29,294 bases of DNA from JBNJGT01 sp046496745 (GTDB lineage: Archaea; Nanobdellota; Nanobdellia; Woesearchaeales; JACJVW01), in the NCBI GenBank assembly GCA_046496745.1, contig JAWOGQ010000017.1:1-29294 (forward strand). Reading direction: 5' to 3'. Positions 18,961-25,729 of the stretch are shown in pieces. A program made the translations under genes and the position numbers. Each line of letters starts with the position of its first letter. The stretch's first letter is position 1. Below the pieces are notes generated by a model. That model was not told the DNA's origin. It did not search any database and was given only the letters and a program-made list of their open reading frames with translations.

Positions 18961-20231
18961 TATCCGATCACTGTCTTACCGCCCATATAAGGTACCAGAG
19001 CTTCAGGGATGGTTACTGTGCCGTCCTTGTTCTGGTAGTTTTCAAGTATTGCAACCATTGCCCGGGAGGTTGCAATGACAGTATTATTCAGGGTATGCAC
19101 CATGTATTTCTCCTTACCATCGGTTGCCTTGATGTTTAAGCGTCTTGCCTGAGCGGCCTCCATATTTGTAAGCGAGGTTATCTCGAAATACTTGTTCTGC
19201 CTGGGTGACCAGGCTTCAAGGTCACAGCTTTTTGCCTTTAGGTCAGCAAGATCACCTGAACAGCATTCGAGTATCCTGAATGGAAGACCAAGACCTTTGA
19301 ATATGTTTATGGAATGTTCAAGCATCTCATCGTAGAACTTGTATGAGTCCTCTGGCTCGCATATGACAATCATTTCCTGCTTATGGAACTGGTGTGTCCT
19401 GAAAAGGCCTTTCTCATCTATACCATGGCTGCCGATCTCTTTTCGGAAGCAGGCGCTGTATCCGGTTATCTTAACAGGAAGATCCTTCTTATCAAGAGTC
19501 TTGTTGATATACATTCCTATAAGAGGATGTTCGGAGGTTGCGATAAGATAAAGGTCCTCGTCTTCGATCTTGAATGCCTGTTCCTCTATCTCTTCATGGG
19601 AGTAGACTCCGTCCAGAACTTCCCGCCTTATCATAAGAGGAGGTTCTACGTACTGGAAGCCCTGCTTTACCATGTAATCCCTGGCGTAATTGATCAAAGC
19701 CATATTGAGGAGGGCAAGGTCGCCTTTCAGGATATAGAAGCCTCTGCCTGATATGTCAGTTGCTGTATCAAAGTCAGCTATACCCAATGATTCCGCCAGC
19801 TCGGCGTGGTTCTTGACCTCAAAATCAAAATCCTTCGCTTCTCCGAAGGTCTTTATCTCAACATTCTCTGAGTCATCCTTTCCCAGAGGAACAGATTCAT
19901 GGATTATGTTTGGTATGCGAAATAGGTAACCTTTAATCTCATCATCAAGCTCTTTTTGTTCCTCTTCGATACTTTTGATCTCAGAAGGGATACCCTTTGC
20001 TTTTTCTATAAGATCAGAAACATTGGTTCCGCCTTTCTTTGCCTTGTTGATCTCATCAGTGATCTCGTTTCGCTCATGGCGGAGCTTTTGGGCTTTTTGC
20101 ATGAGTTTTCTTCTTTTCTCATCAGCCTTCAGGAGCTGGTCAACCAGGTCAACCTTTTCTTCCTGATATTTCTTCCGCATGTTCTCTTTCACTAGTTCCG
20201 GATTCTCTCGTATAAATTTCAAGTCAAGCAT
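18960..20231 (-). CDS. serS: Seryl-tRNA synthetase
   Basis: 423 residues, the usual length for the standard (non-methanogen-type) SerRS, which charges tRNA-Ser. The N-terminal long coiled coil (about 27-103, rich in K/E/L) is the tRNA-binding arm. The class II core follows: motif 1 around PPLMIRREVL (197-206), TSEHP (232-236), motif 2 CFRKEIGSHG to FRTHQFHK (261-284), and motif 3 IATSRAMVAILENYQ (386-400) with the ATP-binding Arg. The ATG has GGGTGA 5 nt upstream, and a TATA-like CTTTTATATA lies at 20265-20274, giving a leader of about 12 nt. It is followed with a one-base overlap by the zinc-ribbon membrane protein gene. Confidence 0.97.
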   Translation of the reverse strand: MLDLKFIRENPELVKENMRKKYQEEKVDLVDQLLKADEKRRKLMQKAQKLRHERNEITDEINKAKKGGTNVSDLIEKAKGIPSEIKSIEEEQKELDDEIKGYLFRIPNIIHESVPLGKDDSENVEIKTFGEAKDFDFEVKNHAELAESLGIADFDTATDISGRGFYILKGDLALLNMALINYARDYMVKQGFQYVEPPLMIRREVLDGVYSHEEIEEQAFKIEDEDLYLIATSEHPLIGMYINKTLDKKDLPVKITGYSACFRKEIGSHGIDEKGLFRTHQFHKQEMIVICEPEDSYKFYDEMLEHSINIFKGLGLPFRILECCSGDLADLKAKSCDLEAWSPRQNKYFEITSLTNMEAAQARRLNIKATDGKEKYMVHTLNNTVIATSRAMVAILENYQNKDGTVTIPEALVPYMGGKTVIG

Positions 20232-20264
20232 TTACTCACCCTCAGGATTAGTAGGTCAATCTCC

Positions 20265-20274
20265 TATATAAAAG
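20265..20274 (-). promoter_or_regulatory. Probable TATA box of serS
   Basis: On the minus strand this reads CTTTTATATA, centred about 38 nt before the ATG of serS. That would place the transcript start just before the GGGTGA SD at 20236-20241. A perfect inverted repeat ATTTGA-ATA-TCAAAT lies further upstream at 20289-20303 and might be regulatory. Confidence 0.45.
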
Positions 20275-20339
20275 TTGGGAATAGTATGATTTGAATATCA
20301 AATGATGAGTTTTGCTTATCCTGATTCCTGTTTATTTAC

Positions 20340-20951
20340 TCATTGCATGAGATTTACGAATACATAATGTTCAGGTGTCTGTTCCTCCTCAATCTTTCCT
20401 TCGTTGTTCCTGAGTATTATAATTGGCCCTTGGATGTGAGGGCAAATGAGGATCCCTTTGTCCCGAAGATTTGATTGAGCGAGTTCTATGATGTAGCTTT
20501 TATCTGGAGGGTTTATGCCTGCAGTAATGATTATCTTGTCATATCTTTCAGAAATTGGTTTTTTGAATATATTCTGTAATTTTAGCTCAAGATTAGGTAC
20601 CAGCGACTGCAAAGGCTGGATATTATCTCTTGCTTTGTCCAAAAGAGCTGATATAATATCAAGGCTCAGAACTTTCCCGGGGTAAACGATATATGCTATT
20701 AGTGCTGCGTTCCATCCACTGCCCGTACCAATCTCCAGGACTTTGTCTCCTTTCTTAAGCTCTGCAAGCATTAGCATGCGACCTACGGTTGATGGTTGGG
20801 AGATGGTCTGCTCATGCCCGATAGGAATTGCTGTGTCAATGTAGGGATCAGAGATAAAATATTTGCGGTCTATGACATCCATAGCTTCTATTATATGCTC
20901 ACTTCCGGGATACAGGTTCCGCCTGACTTTTTCCAGCAGATCTTTTTTCAT
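20340..20951 (-). CDS. pcm: Protein-L-isoaspartate O-methyltransferase
   Basis: A 203-residue SAM-dependent methyltransferase that repairs isoaspartyl residues in aged proteins. Family signatures are DRKYFI (28-33), AIPIGHEQTISQPSTVG (41-57, the PCMT substrate loop with the conserved Ser/Gln/Pro), and SAM motif I VLEIGTGSGWNAA (71-83). The ATG at 20951 is supported by a strong SD, GAGGTGG, 4-5 nt upstream. Accepting this start means the gene overlaps the upstream membrane-protein gene by 53 nt, which is unusually long. It is the third gene of a DUF4870 / YjdF-like / pcm operon. The C-terminal end EHYVFVNLMQ replaces the longer tail of some family members. Confidence 0.93.
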   Translation of the reverse strand: MKKDLLEKVRRNLYPGSEHIIEAMDVIDRKYFISDPYIDTAIPIGHEQTISQPSTVGRMLMLAELKKGDKVLEIGTGSGWNAALIAYIVYPGKVLSLDIISALLDKARDNIQPLQSLVPNLELKLQNIFKKPISERYDKIIITAGINPPDKSYIIELAQSNLRDKGILICPHIQGPIIILRNNEGKIEEEQTPEHYVFVNLMQ

Positions 20952-21477
20952 ATAACCACCTCACTGCAATAGCCAAGACAATACCTCCAAGGTTTGCAAT
21001 CATATCTTCCATGGAATCCTGCCATGGGCCGAATGCCTGGCTATTGTCACCTTCACCAAACATAAGCCAACCGCTGCCATAACCGAAAAGCCTGAAACCA
21101 AGAAATTCACTGATCTCTATACCTGCTCCTATGCCCATCAATGCAAGCACTAAAATCGCATACCTTGGATAAAAATATGTGACTCCAAGAGTGAGAAAAA
21201 AGAAACCTGTGAAATGTGCGAAGACATCGTAATACTCTAACCCATAAAGGGTTCCGCCGAATGGAAAAGTCCCAATGCTGTTGAATAAAATGCTTATGCC
21301 AAAAAAGAAAACCACACTCTTTGGTATATACCATTTTTTCCTGCGGACAACCAGAAAAAATATCAATAAACCAAGAGCTATAAAGATATGGAAAGGATCA
21401 ATGCCAGTAAAAAGATAGAACAGGGCAATGCTTAGATAGAACAATACCCAAAATCCAAAGACAGTTCTCCAATCCAT
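20899..21477 (-). CDS. Multi-pass membrane protein, YjdF/DUF2238-like
   Basis: 192 residues with about five or six hydrophobic helices. Conserved-looking polar residues sit in helices: YDVFAHFTGFF, GIGAGIEISEFLGFR and a D-x3-D-x3-N pattern in GPWQDSMEDMIANLGG. That combination of H, E..E and D...D..N is what I associate with the YjdF/DUF2238 and VanZ-like families, whose function is unknown. The Arg/Lys-rich C-terminus is cytoplasmic. The ATG at 21477 has AAGGTGGT about 13 nt upstream, with a small hairpin between (21480-21492). The gene lies 22 nt after the DUF4870 gene and overlaps pcm by 53 nt. Confidence 0.75.
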   Translation of the reverse strand: MDWRTVFGFWVLFYLSIALFYLFTGIDPFHIFIALGLLIFFLVVRRKKWYIPKSVVFFFGISILFNSIGTFPFGGTLYGLEYYDVFAHFTGFFFLTLGVTYFYPRYAILVLALMGIGAGIEISEFLGFRLFGYGSGWLMFGEGDNSQAFGPWQDSMEDMIANLGGIVLAIAVRWLYEKRSAGKSQAEPVSRK

Positions 21478-21479
21478 CA

Positions 21480-21492
21480 GGTCTAAAAGACC
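21480..21492 (-). promoter_or_regulatory. Hairpin between Shine-Dalgarno and start codon
   Basis: GGTCT-TTT-AGACC (minus strand) can form a 5-bp stem. It overlaps the end of the AAGGTGGT SD and ends two bases before the ATG of the YjdF-like gene. Folding would either shorten the otherwise long SD spacing or mask part of the SD. Confidence 0.3.
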
Positions 21493-21499
21493 ACCTTTA

Positions 21500-21838
21500 T
21501 CAAAAGGTCAGGATCTTTTCAGCATACTCCCCTATGACAGGTATTGGCTTATTCTCTCCCTGGATTGCCTTGATCAGGCCTATCACCCATAGGACAAATA
21601 TACCCAGTTGCAATAAAGAGCCTGCAAACAGGATGATCCATCCGATAAAAGGTATTCCTGAGAATATGCCTATTGCAAGAGAGATAACAAAGCTTACTAA
21701 CAGGAGGAATAGTGCCTGTTTAGCATGGAATTTTGCAGACTTGTCTTTCTTTAGCTCTTCATCCACAAAGTACCAGATTATGCCTACCAAAAAATATGAT
21801 AAGATCGCACATAACTTGCTTTTTTCTTTCTTCTTCAT
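21500..21838 (-). CDS. DUF4870/Tic20-like small membrane protein
   Basis: About 112 residues with three hydrophobic segments. Family-like features are ILSYFLVGIIWYFVDEE, the charged KFHAKQALFLL preceding helix 2, a GIPFIGWI turn, and the end GENKPIPVIGEYAEKI. These match the DUF4870 (Tic20-like) group of membrane proteins of unknown role. The open frame begins at a GTG at 21847, but that GTG is part of GGGGTGG, a good SD 5 nt before the ATG at 21838, so the ATG is the likely start. A TATA-like TTTTAAA lies at 21876-21882. It is the first gene of a three-gene operon ending in pcm. Confidence 0.82.
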   Translation of the reverse strand: MKKKEKSKLCAILSYFLVGIIWYFVDEELKKDKSAKFHAKQALFLLLVSFVISLAIGIFSGIPFIGWIILFAGSLLQLGIFVLWVIGLIKAIQGENKPIPVIGEYAEKILTF

Positions 21839-21875
21839 TTGTTCCACCCCAATGGAGGGTATAAAATATTATAGG

Positions 21876-21882
21876 TTTAAAA
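21876..21882 (-). promoter_or_regulatory. Possible TATA box of the DUF4870-YjdF-pcm operon
   Basis: TTTTAAA on the minus strand, centred about 41 nt before the ATG at 21838. This leaves a leader of roughly 15 nt that includes the GGGGTGG SD. A second A/T-rich candidate (AATATTTTATA) lies closer, at 21861-21871. Confidence 0.35.
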
Positions 21883-21920
21883 AGTTTTGCTGCTCTGGCT
21901 GATTCTGGCAATTAGATAGA

Positions 21921-21928
21921 TTTATATA
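21921..21928 (+). promoter_or_regulatory. Probable TATA box, leaderless transcript
   Basis: TTTATATA is centred 26-27 nt before the ATG at 21951 and there is no SD, so the mRNA of the seven-helix protein should start at its ATG. Confidence 0.55.
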
Positions 21929-21950
21929 TTAGTTTTAGAAAAAAAGGATT

Positions 21951-22682
21951 ATGAGTAATGAATTGTTCCTTGCAATACTTTACATGGGTATGGTAGTAAG
22001 TTCTTTTTTTCTCCTGTATTTCTGCATAAGGATAATAAAGATAACAAAAGGATCCAACAAGGGATGGCTTTTCTACGGACTGTTTGGTGTCACAAACGGG
22101 ATTGTCTCAATTGCAGGGATATTTCCGAGAGTTGTGACAGAGCCTATGGTTGTTAATATTGCTTACAGCATACAGAGCTTCTTGCTTTTCATAGAAACCT
22201 TTTTCATAATCATCGGTATCACAATCCTTGCTGAGGTATTCGGGTTGGAATCAAAGGTTTTCTCCAGGAGAAACGTTCTTGTTGTGATGGTACTCAGTTT
22301 CTTTACTATCCTTGGTTTTGCAGGGACCATATCACCACTTAAGATGTATTCTATTGTTTCAATGGTCCTTGTTATAGGATTGGTACTTACCATGTTTCCG
22401 GTATGGAACATAATGAAAACAACAAAGAAACTGCCATGGAAACTGCTCGTTGCATCCCATATAATGTCAATGATCTCATTGTATCTGATCTTTGCTTCAC
22501 TTGGGTGCTGTGCAGGGCCGATAGATGACCCGGCATGCCATCCAGGAGATTACCTGGTTATTCCTGCACCCTGCAGCGGGACATTTGTGACAGGATTCCC
22601 GATATATCTGATGGGACTTTTGATTGGGACATGGCTTCTGACCGGATCATTCTACTACCTCTACAAAGGCCTTAAGATATGA
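21951..22682 (+). CDS. Seven-helix membrane protein of unknown function
   Basis: 243 residues with seven clear hydrophobic helices at about 7-27, 38-58, 67-95, 109-127, 131-151, 163-185 and 215-239. Between helices 6 and 7 is a loop with four Cys in about 25 residues (GCCAGPIDD, ACHPG, APCSG), probably outside the cell and possibly disulfide-bonded or metal-binding. No Lys suited to a retinal Schiff base is seen in helix 7, so a rhodopsin is unlikely. The family is not recognised. It is probably monocistronic: a TATA box sits at 21921-21928 and the next gene has its own promoter-like element. Confidence 0.78.
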   Translation: MSNELFLAILYMGMVVSSFFLLYFCIRIIKITKGSNKGWLFYGLFGVTNGIVSIAGIFPRVVTEPMVVNIAYSIQSFLLFIETFFIIIGITILAEVFGLESKVFSRRNVLVVMVLSFFTILGFAGTISPLKMYSIVSMVLVIGLVLTMFPVWNIMKTTKKLPWKLLVASHIMSMISLYLIFASLGCCAGPIDDPACHPGDYLVIPAPCSGTFVTGFPIYLMGLLIGTWLLTGSFYYLYKGLKI

Positions 22683-22716
22683 TTCTATAAAATTTTCAAG
22701 AATAATTTGAAAGGAC

Positions 22717-22722
22717 ATATTA
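22717..22722 (+). promoter_or_regulatory. Possible TATA box of the TctA-family gene
   Basis: ATATTA, preceded by a purine-rich GAAAGGAC, is centred about 26 nt before the ATG at 22746, which has no well-placed SD. This fits leaderless transcription, although the box is weak. Another A/T run (CTATAAAA) lies at 22685-22692. Confidence 0.35.
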
Positions 22723-22745
22723 AGAAGTGATTCAATTCTGGCTAT

Positions 22746-23921
22746 ATGTTTGGAATAATCGCAAGTATCCTGGCAGGTGTCCTGTTAGGTGTTGTAACCG
22801 GCCTTACACCGGGGATTCATGTGAATCTTGTTGCGGTTGTCCTGGTTGGAATGGTTCCAACACTAGGGTTATCTCCGGTAAGCGCTGCGGTGATAATCAT
22901 AAGCTGTGCACTTACACACACGTTCATAGATTCGATCCCTTCGATATACCTAGGGGCACCTGATGCAGACCAGGCACTGGGTGCATTGCCAGGCCACAGG
23001 CTTCTCCTTAAAGGACTGGGACACCATGCAGTGCTTTGCACAATATATGGAAGCCTCTTCACACTGATATTATCAATATTACTTTTTCCTGTATTTGTCC
23101 AGGGTATGAGTTTCATCTATCCTGTCATAGAAGAACATATAGAATACATACTGCTGGCTGTACTTATCTTCATGGTCATGCGGGAGAAGCATAAAATAAA
23201 GGTAATCCTCCTTATACTGGCTGCAGGGGCTACAGGAATCCTGGTCTTTGAATTGCCACTTGCAAATCCTTTATTCCACATGCTAAGCGGGCTTTTCGGT
23301 GTGAGTATACTTGCAGTAAGCCTGGCAGAGAAGGCAGAGATACCTTTGCAGTCAGAGGAGGATTTTCGTTTTGAGAAAGGAAAAAAGGCTGTGACTGCTG
23401 CAACAGGAGTGGGTTTTTGCGCTGCATTTCTTCCAGGGCTTGGTTCAAGCCAGGCGGCAATCATGGCGCAGAACATAGTCGGTGACATTGGGGATAAGGG
23501 TTTCTTGACATTGGTTGGAGGGATAAACACAGCAAACATGGTCCTATCACTTTCTTCTGCTTATGTACTTGACAAGGCCAGGAACGGAGCAATAATAGGA
23601 GTTAGAGAGTTGATAGGACAGATCTCTTTTGAGTACCTAGCATTGTTTCTTGCCGTGATACTTGTTGTTGGAGGGGCGGCAGCTATACTTGCTTCATACT
23701 TATCAAAGGTCTTTTCTTATCTAATACAGAAGATAGACTATCCTACTGTTGTTATAGGTGTGATCACAACCATATTGACATTATCCTGGTGGTTTGATGG
23801 TTTGCTGGGATTGATGGTCCTTGTACACGGGACTGCACTGGGGATTCTTGCAACAAAAGAAGAAATAGGAAAGCATCACCTTATGGGATGCCTCCTTGTG
23901 CCTGTTATACTTTACTTATAA
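22746..23921 (+). CDS. TctA-family (PF01970-like) membrane transporter
   Basis: 391 residues, almost entirely membrane-embedded with ten or more helices. The two diagnostic half-repeats of TctA proteins are visible: VVTGLTPGIHVNLVAV near the N-terminus and CAAFLPGLGSSQAAIMAQ in the second half, each a Gly/Pro-rich re-entrant loop. In bacteria TctA is the large permease of the tripartite tricarboxylate transporters. No TctB or TctC (binding protein) gene is nearby, so this archaeal form probably works alone, and its substrate is unknown. The TAA stop abuts the stop of the convergent minus-strand gene. A T-run (23925-23930) directly follows. Confidence 0.87.
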   Translation: MFGIIASILAGVLLGVVTGLTPGIHVNLVAVVLVGMVPTLGLSPVSAAVIIISCALTHTFIDSIPSIYLGAPDADQALGALPGHRLLLKGLGHHAVLCTIYGSLFTLILSILLFPVFVQGMSFIYPVIEEHIEYILLAVLIFMVMREKHKIKVILLILAAGATGILVFELPLANPLFHMLSGLFGVSILAVSLAEKAEIPLQSEEDFRFEKGKKAVTAATGVGFCAAFLPGLGSSQAAIMAQNIVGDIGDKGFLTLVGGINTANMVLSLSSAYVLDKARNGAIIGVRELIGQISFEYLALFLAVILVVGGAAAILASYLSKVFSYLIQKIDYPTVVIGVITTILTLSWWFDGLLGLMVLVHGTALGILATKEEIGKHHLMGCLLVPVILYL

Positions 23922-24251
23922 TTATTTTTTCTTCCTGCGAAGGATACTTGTCAGGCTTGCACCGAATGCTGCGCCAACGCCAGCTGCAACAAGTGCTGCA
24001 CGCTCAGGATTCTTCTTGACATGTGCCCTTGCTTTCTTGAGCTCTTCGTTTGTCTTTTCTCTCAGTTTCTGCATCTCTTTTTTTGCCTTTTCCTGGGCTT
24101 TAGCTATCTCTTTTTTTGCTTTTGCCTGAGCTGCCTGAATCCTTTTCTTTTCTGCTTCAGTTTTACCAGTTTTCTTTGTGCTGGCTTTCTTGGCAGTTTT
24201 CTTTGCGCTAGCTTTTGTGCTAGCTTTTTTTGTTGTTTTTTTTGCTACCAT
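23922..24251 (-). CDS. Lys/Ala-rich protein with DUF883 (YqjD/ElaB)-like membrane-anchor end
   Basis: 109 residues in three parts. Residues 1-31 are K/A/S/T repeats of the KKTAKKAST type, like histone-H1 tails. Residues 32-77 are a charged coiled coil (KAKKEIAKAQEKAKKEM). Residues 78-109 read HVKKNPERAALVAAGVGAAF-GASL...RRKKK, which matches the N-P, Gly-zipper helix and basic end of DUF883 proteins. In E. coli the DUF883 proteins YqjD, ElaB and YgaM are tail-anchored and bind ribosomes in stationary phase; the same job here is inference. The start is firm: GAGGTGAT lies 5 nt before the ATG and spans the TGA of the upstream holin-like gene, so the two are translationally coupled. Alternatively a nucleic-acid-binding protein. 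Confidence 0.8.
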   Translation of the reverse strand: MVAKKTTKKASTKASAKKTAKKASTKKTGKTEAEKKRIQAAQAKAKKEIAKAQEKAKKEMQKLREKTNEELKKARAHVKKNPERAALVAAGVGAAFGASLTSILRRKKK

Positions 24252-24255
24252 AAAA

Positions 24256-24555
24256 TCACCTCGATTTTTGCTTGAATAACAGCACTGCTACCAGTGCCAG
24301 TAATCCAATAAACATGAATGACCAACCAAGGGTCAGGATTGTATAATCTGAAAGCAACAATACGAATGCGATAAGGATGAATATTGTTGCAACAATAAAG
24401 ACAGTACCTGCATATAAGGTATTCAGTATCCTATCTTCGGTGTCAAATATTGCCTGGCGAACCTGGGCAACAAAATCCTGCATCGAATCCTTGAAAAGAT
24501 TCAGGACAATCCCTGACCAGAAATCATGCTTTTCTTCTTTGGCTTTCTTTGCCAT
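24256..24555 (-). CDS. Holin-3_6/DUF1469 (YqjE)-like small membrane protein
   Basis: About 99 residues: a charged amphipathic N-terminal half (DFWSGIVLNLFKDSMQDFVA, then QVRQAIFDTEDRIL), two adjacent membrane helices (about 45-64 and 71-93) and a basic end KQKSR. This is the plan of phage_holin_3_6/DUF1469 proteins such as YqjE. The open frame extends to an ATG at 24594, but a consensus TATA box (TTTATAAAT, 24577-24585) lies inside that extension. Its centre is exactly 26 nt before the ATG at 24555, so the leaderless mRNA would start there. The next gene (DUF883-like) follows after 4 nt. The pair mirrors the bacterial yqjD-yqjE neighbourhood. Confidence 0.75.
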   Translation of the reverse strand: MAKKAKEEKHDFWSGIVLNLFKDSMQDFVAQVRQAIFDTEDRILNTLYAGTVFIVATIFILIAFVLLLSDYTILTLGWSFMFIGLLALVAVLLFKQKSR

Positions 24556-24576
24556 TTGTATAATCTTATTTTCCAT

Positions 24577-24585
24577 ATTTATAAA
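24577..24585 (-). promoter_or_regulatory. TATA box for the holin-like/DUF883-like operon
   Basis: TTTATAAAT on the minus strand, centred at 24581, 26 nt before the ATG at 24555. It decides the start codon of the downstream gene. It faces the rightward promoter at 24599-24609 only ~20 bp away. Confidence 0.6.
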
Positions 24586-24598
24586 CATTTTCATTAAG

Positions 24599-24609
24599 CT
24601 TAAATAAAA
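24599..24609 (+). promoter_or_regulatory. Probable TATA box of the DHH phosphoesterase gene
   Basis: CTTAAATAAAA is centred about 25 nt before the ATG at 24629. An AAGGTG just before the ATG is too close to be a good SD, so leaderless transcription is more likely. It is divergent with the promoter at 24577-24585. Confidence 0.45.
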
Positions 24610-24628
24610 TTCATGAATCTAAGGTGTT

Positions 24629-25729
24629 ATGTTCGTAAAGATAACAGAAAAAAAAGAATCATCATATATTTTGTTCGATGGATACAGAACAAGAAAGGCA
24701 TCATGTGATGCTGATCTTTCCAAGGGAGATATAGTATTCCTGGAAGGAAAGAAGGCAACAGACCTTGATTCAGCCATCAAGGCACGTGCAATGGATATAC
24801 CTGGGATGCATGAGGTATGCAAGACTCTCATAAAAGCGATGCTTGATGGAAAACAGATATTTCTCAGGCATCATGCTGATGCTGATGGAATCTGCGGGGC
24901 GCTTGCCTTGGAGAGGGTTCTTCCTGTCAAGATGAGGCTGCAGTCCAGGAGACCAGCTTACGATGACTCAGTATTAAGAGAGACGGGGATGATGCAGAAC
25001 GGGCTGGTTGTACTCATTGATCACGGATCAACTCCGGACAGTCTATTTGCCCTTCAAGTCCTTGAAGAGGCAGGCATAGATTACTGCATAATAGATCATC
25101 ACAAGCCTGTTGCAAGGGAACTTTCACAACAGTTGAATGATGATGAGTACACTGCAGGGATGCTGGCTTTTGAGGTTGCACAAGTGATAAACCCGACAGA
25201 TGATCATACCTTGCCTGCAATCTCAGGTATGGGAGACAAGTCTCCTTTGAGAAGTTATGCTGAGAAATGCGGAAAAACTGATGAAGAACTCAAGCAGTAT
25301 GCCCTTGCCCTTGACTTCATGGCTTTCATGGGTGGGAAAAGCTACCTGCAGATAATAAGAAACAAAGGACTTGCAAGAACAATGGCTCTTGAAGCTGAAG
25401 GCAGGATAAATGTATTTCTTGCATCTGCTGAAATAGAAGAGGAAAAGGTAGGAGATATCACGGCTGTAAAGCTAGACCTTCAAGGTCTTGATAGGAGATT
25501 CCCTAATGCAGGCAAGATAGTGGGGCATCTTCTGACACGTTATGAAAAGGCTTTTGTCATGGGAGTGCTTGATGACCATATAATAATCCGATCAAATGCA
25601 GGGCCAGACATACAAATGATAGTAGATAAACTTGAGTTAGCTGGAGGAGGTCATGAAAGAGCGGGCACCATACATTTTGAATCAGGGCAAGGGGACTTGA
25701 TTATCAAGAAGATAAGGGAATTATTCTAG
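24629..25729 (+). CDS. DHH-family phosphoesterase (RecJ-like)
   Basis: 366 residues. The DHH domain shows motif I RHHADADG (80-87; H82, D84, D86 bind the metals), motif II LIDHG (129-133) and the signature IIDHHKP (154-160). The C-terminal DHHA1 domain carries GGGHERAG (339-346), the usual substrate-binding motif. An N-terminal segment of about 60 residues before the DHH domain (FVKITEKKESSYILFDGYR...KGDIVFLEG) looks like a small beta-barrel/OB-type module. Such archaeal DHH proteins are RecJ-like nucleases or nano-RNA/cyclic-dinucleotide phosphodiesterases; which one applies here is not decidable by eye. The TAG stop overlaps the convergent surface-protein gene by 9 nt. Confidence 0.9.
   Translation: MFVKITEKKESSYILFDGYRTRKASCDADLSKGDIVFLEGKKATDLDSAIKARAMDIPGMHEVCKTLIKAMLDGKQIFLRHHADADGICGALALERVLPVKMRLQSRRPAYDDSVLRETGMMQNGLVVLIDHGSTPDSLFALQVLEEAGIDYCIIDHHKPVARELSQQLNDDEYTAGMLAFEVAQVINPTDDHTLPAISGMGDKSPLRSYAEKCGKTDEELKQYALALDFMAFMGGKSYLQIIRNKGLARTMALEAEGRINVFLASAEIEEEKVGDITAVKLDLQGLDRRFPNAGKIVGHLLTRYEKAFVMGVLDDHIIIRSNAGPDIQMIVDKLELAGGGHERAGTIHFESGQGDLIIKKIRELF

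Noticed and set aside
23925..23930. T-run after the TctA-family gene as a transcription terminator
   Set aside because: Poly-T can terminate archaeal transcription, but these bases are also the Lys codons ending the convergent gene, so the run is explained without a terminator role.
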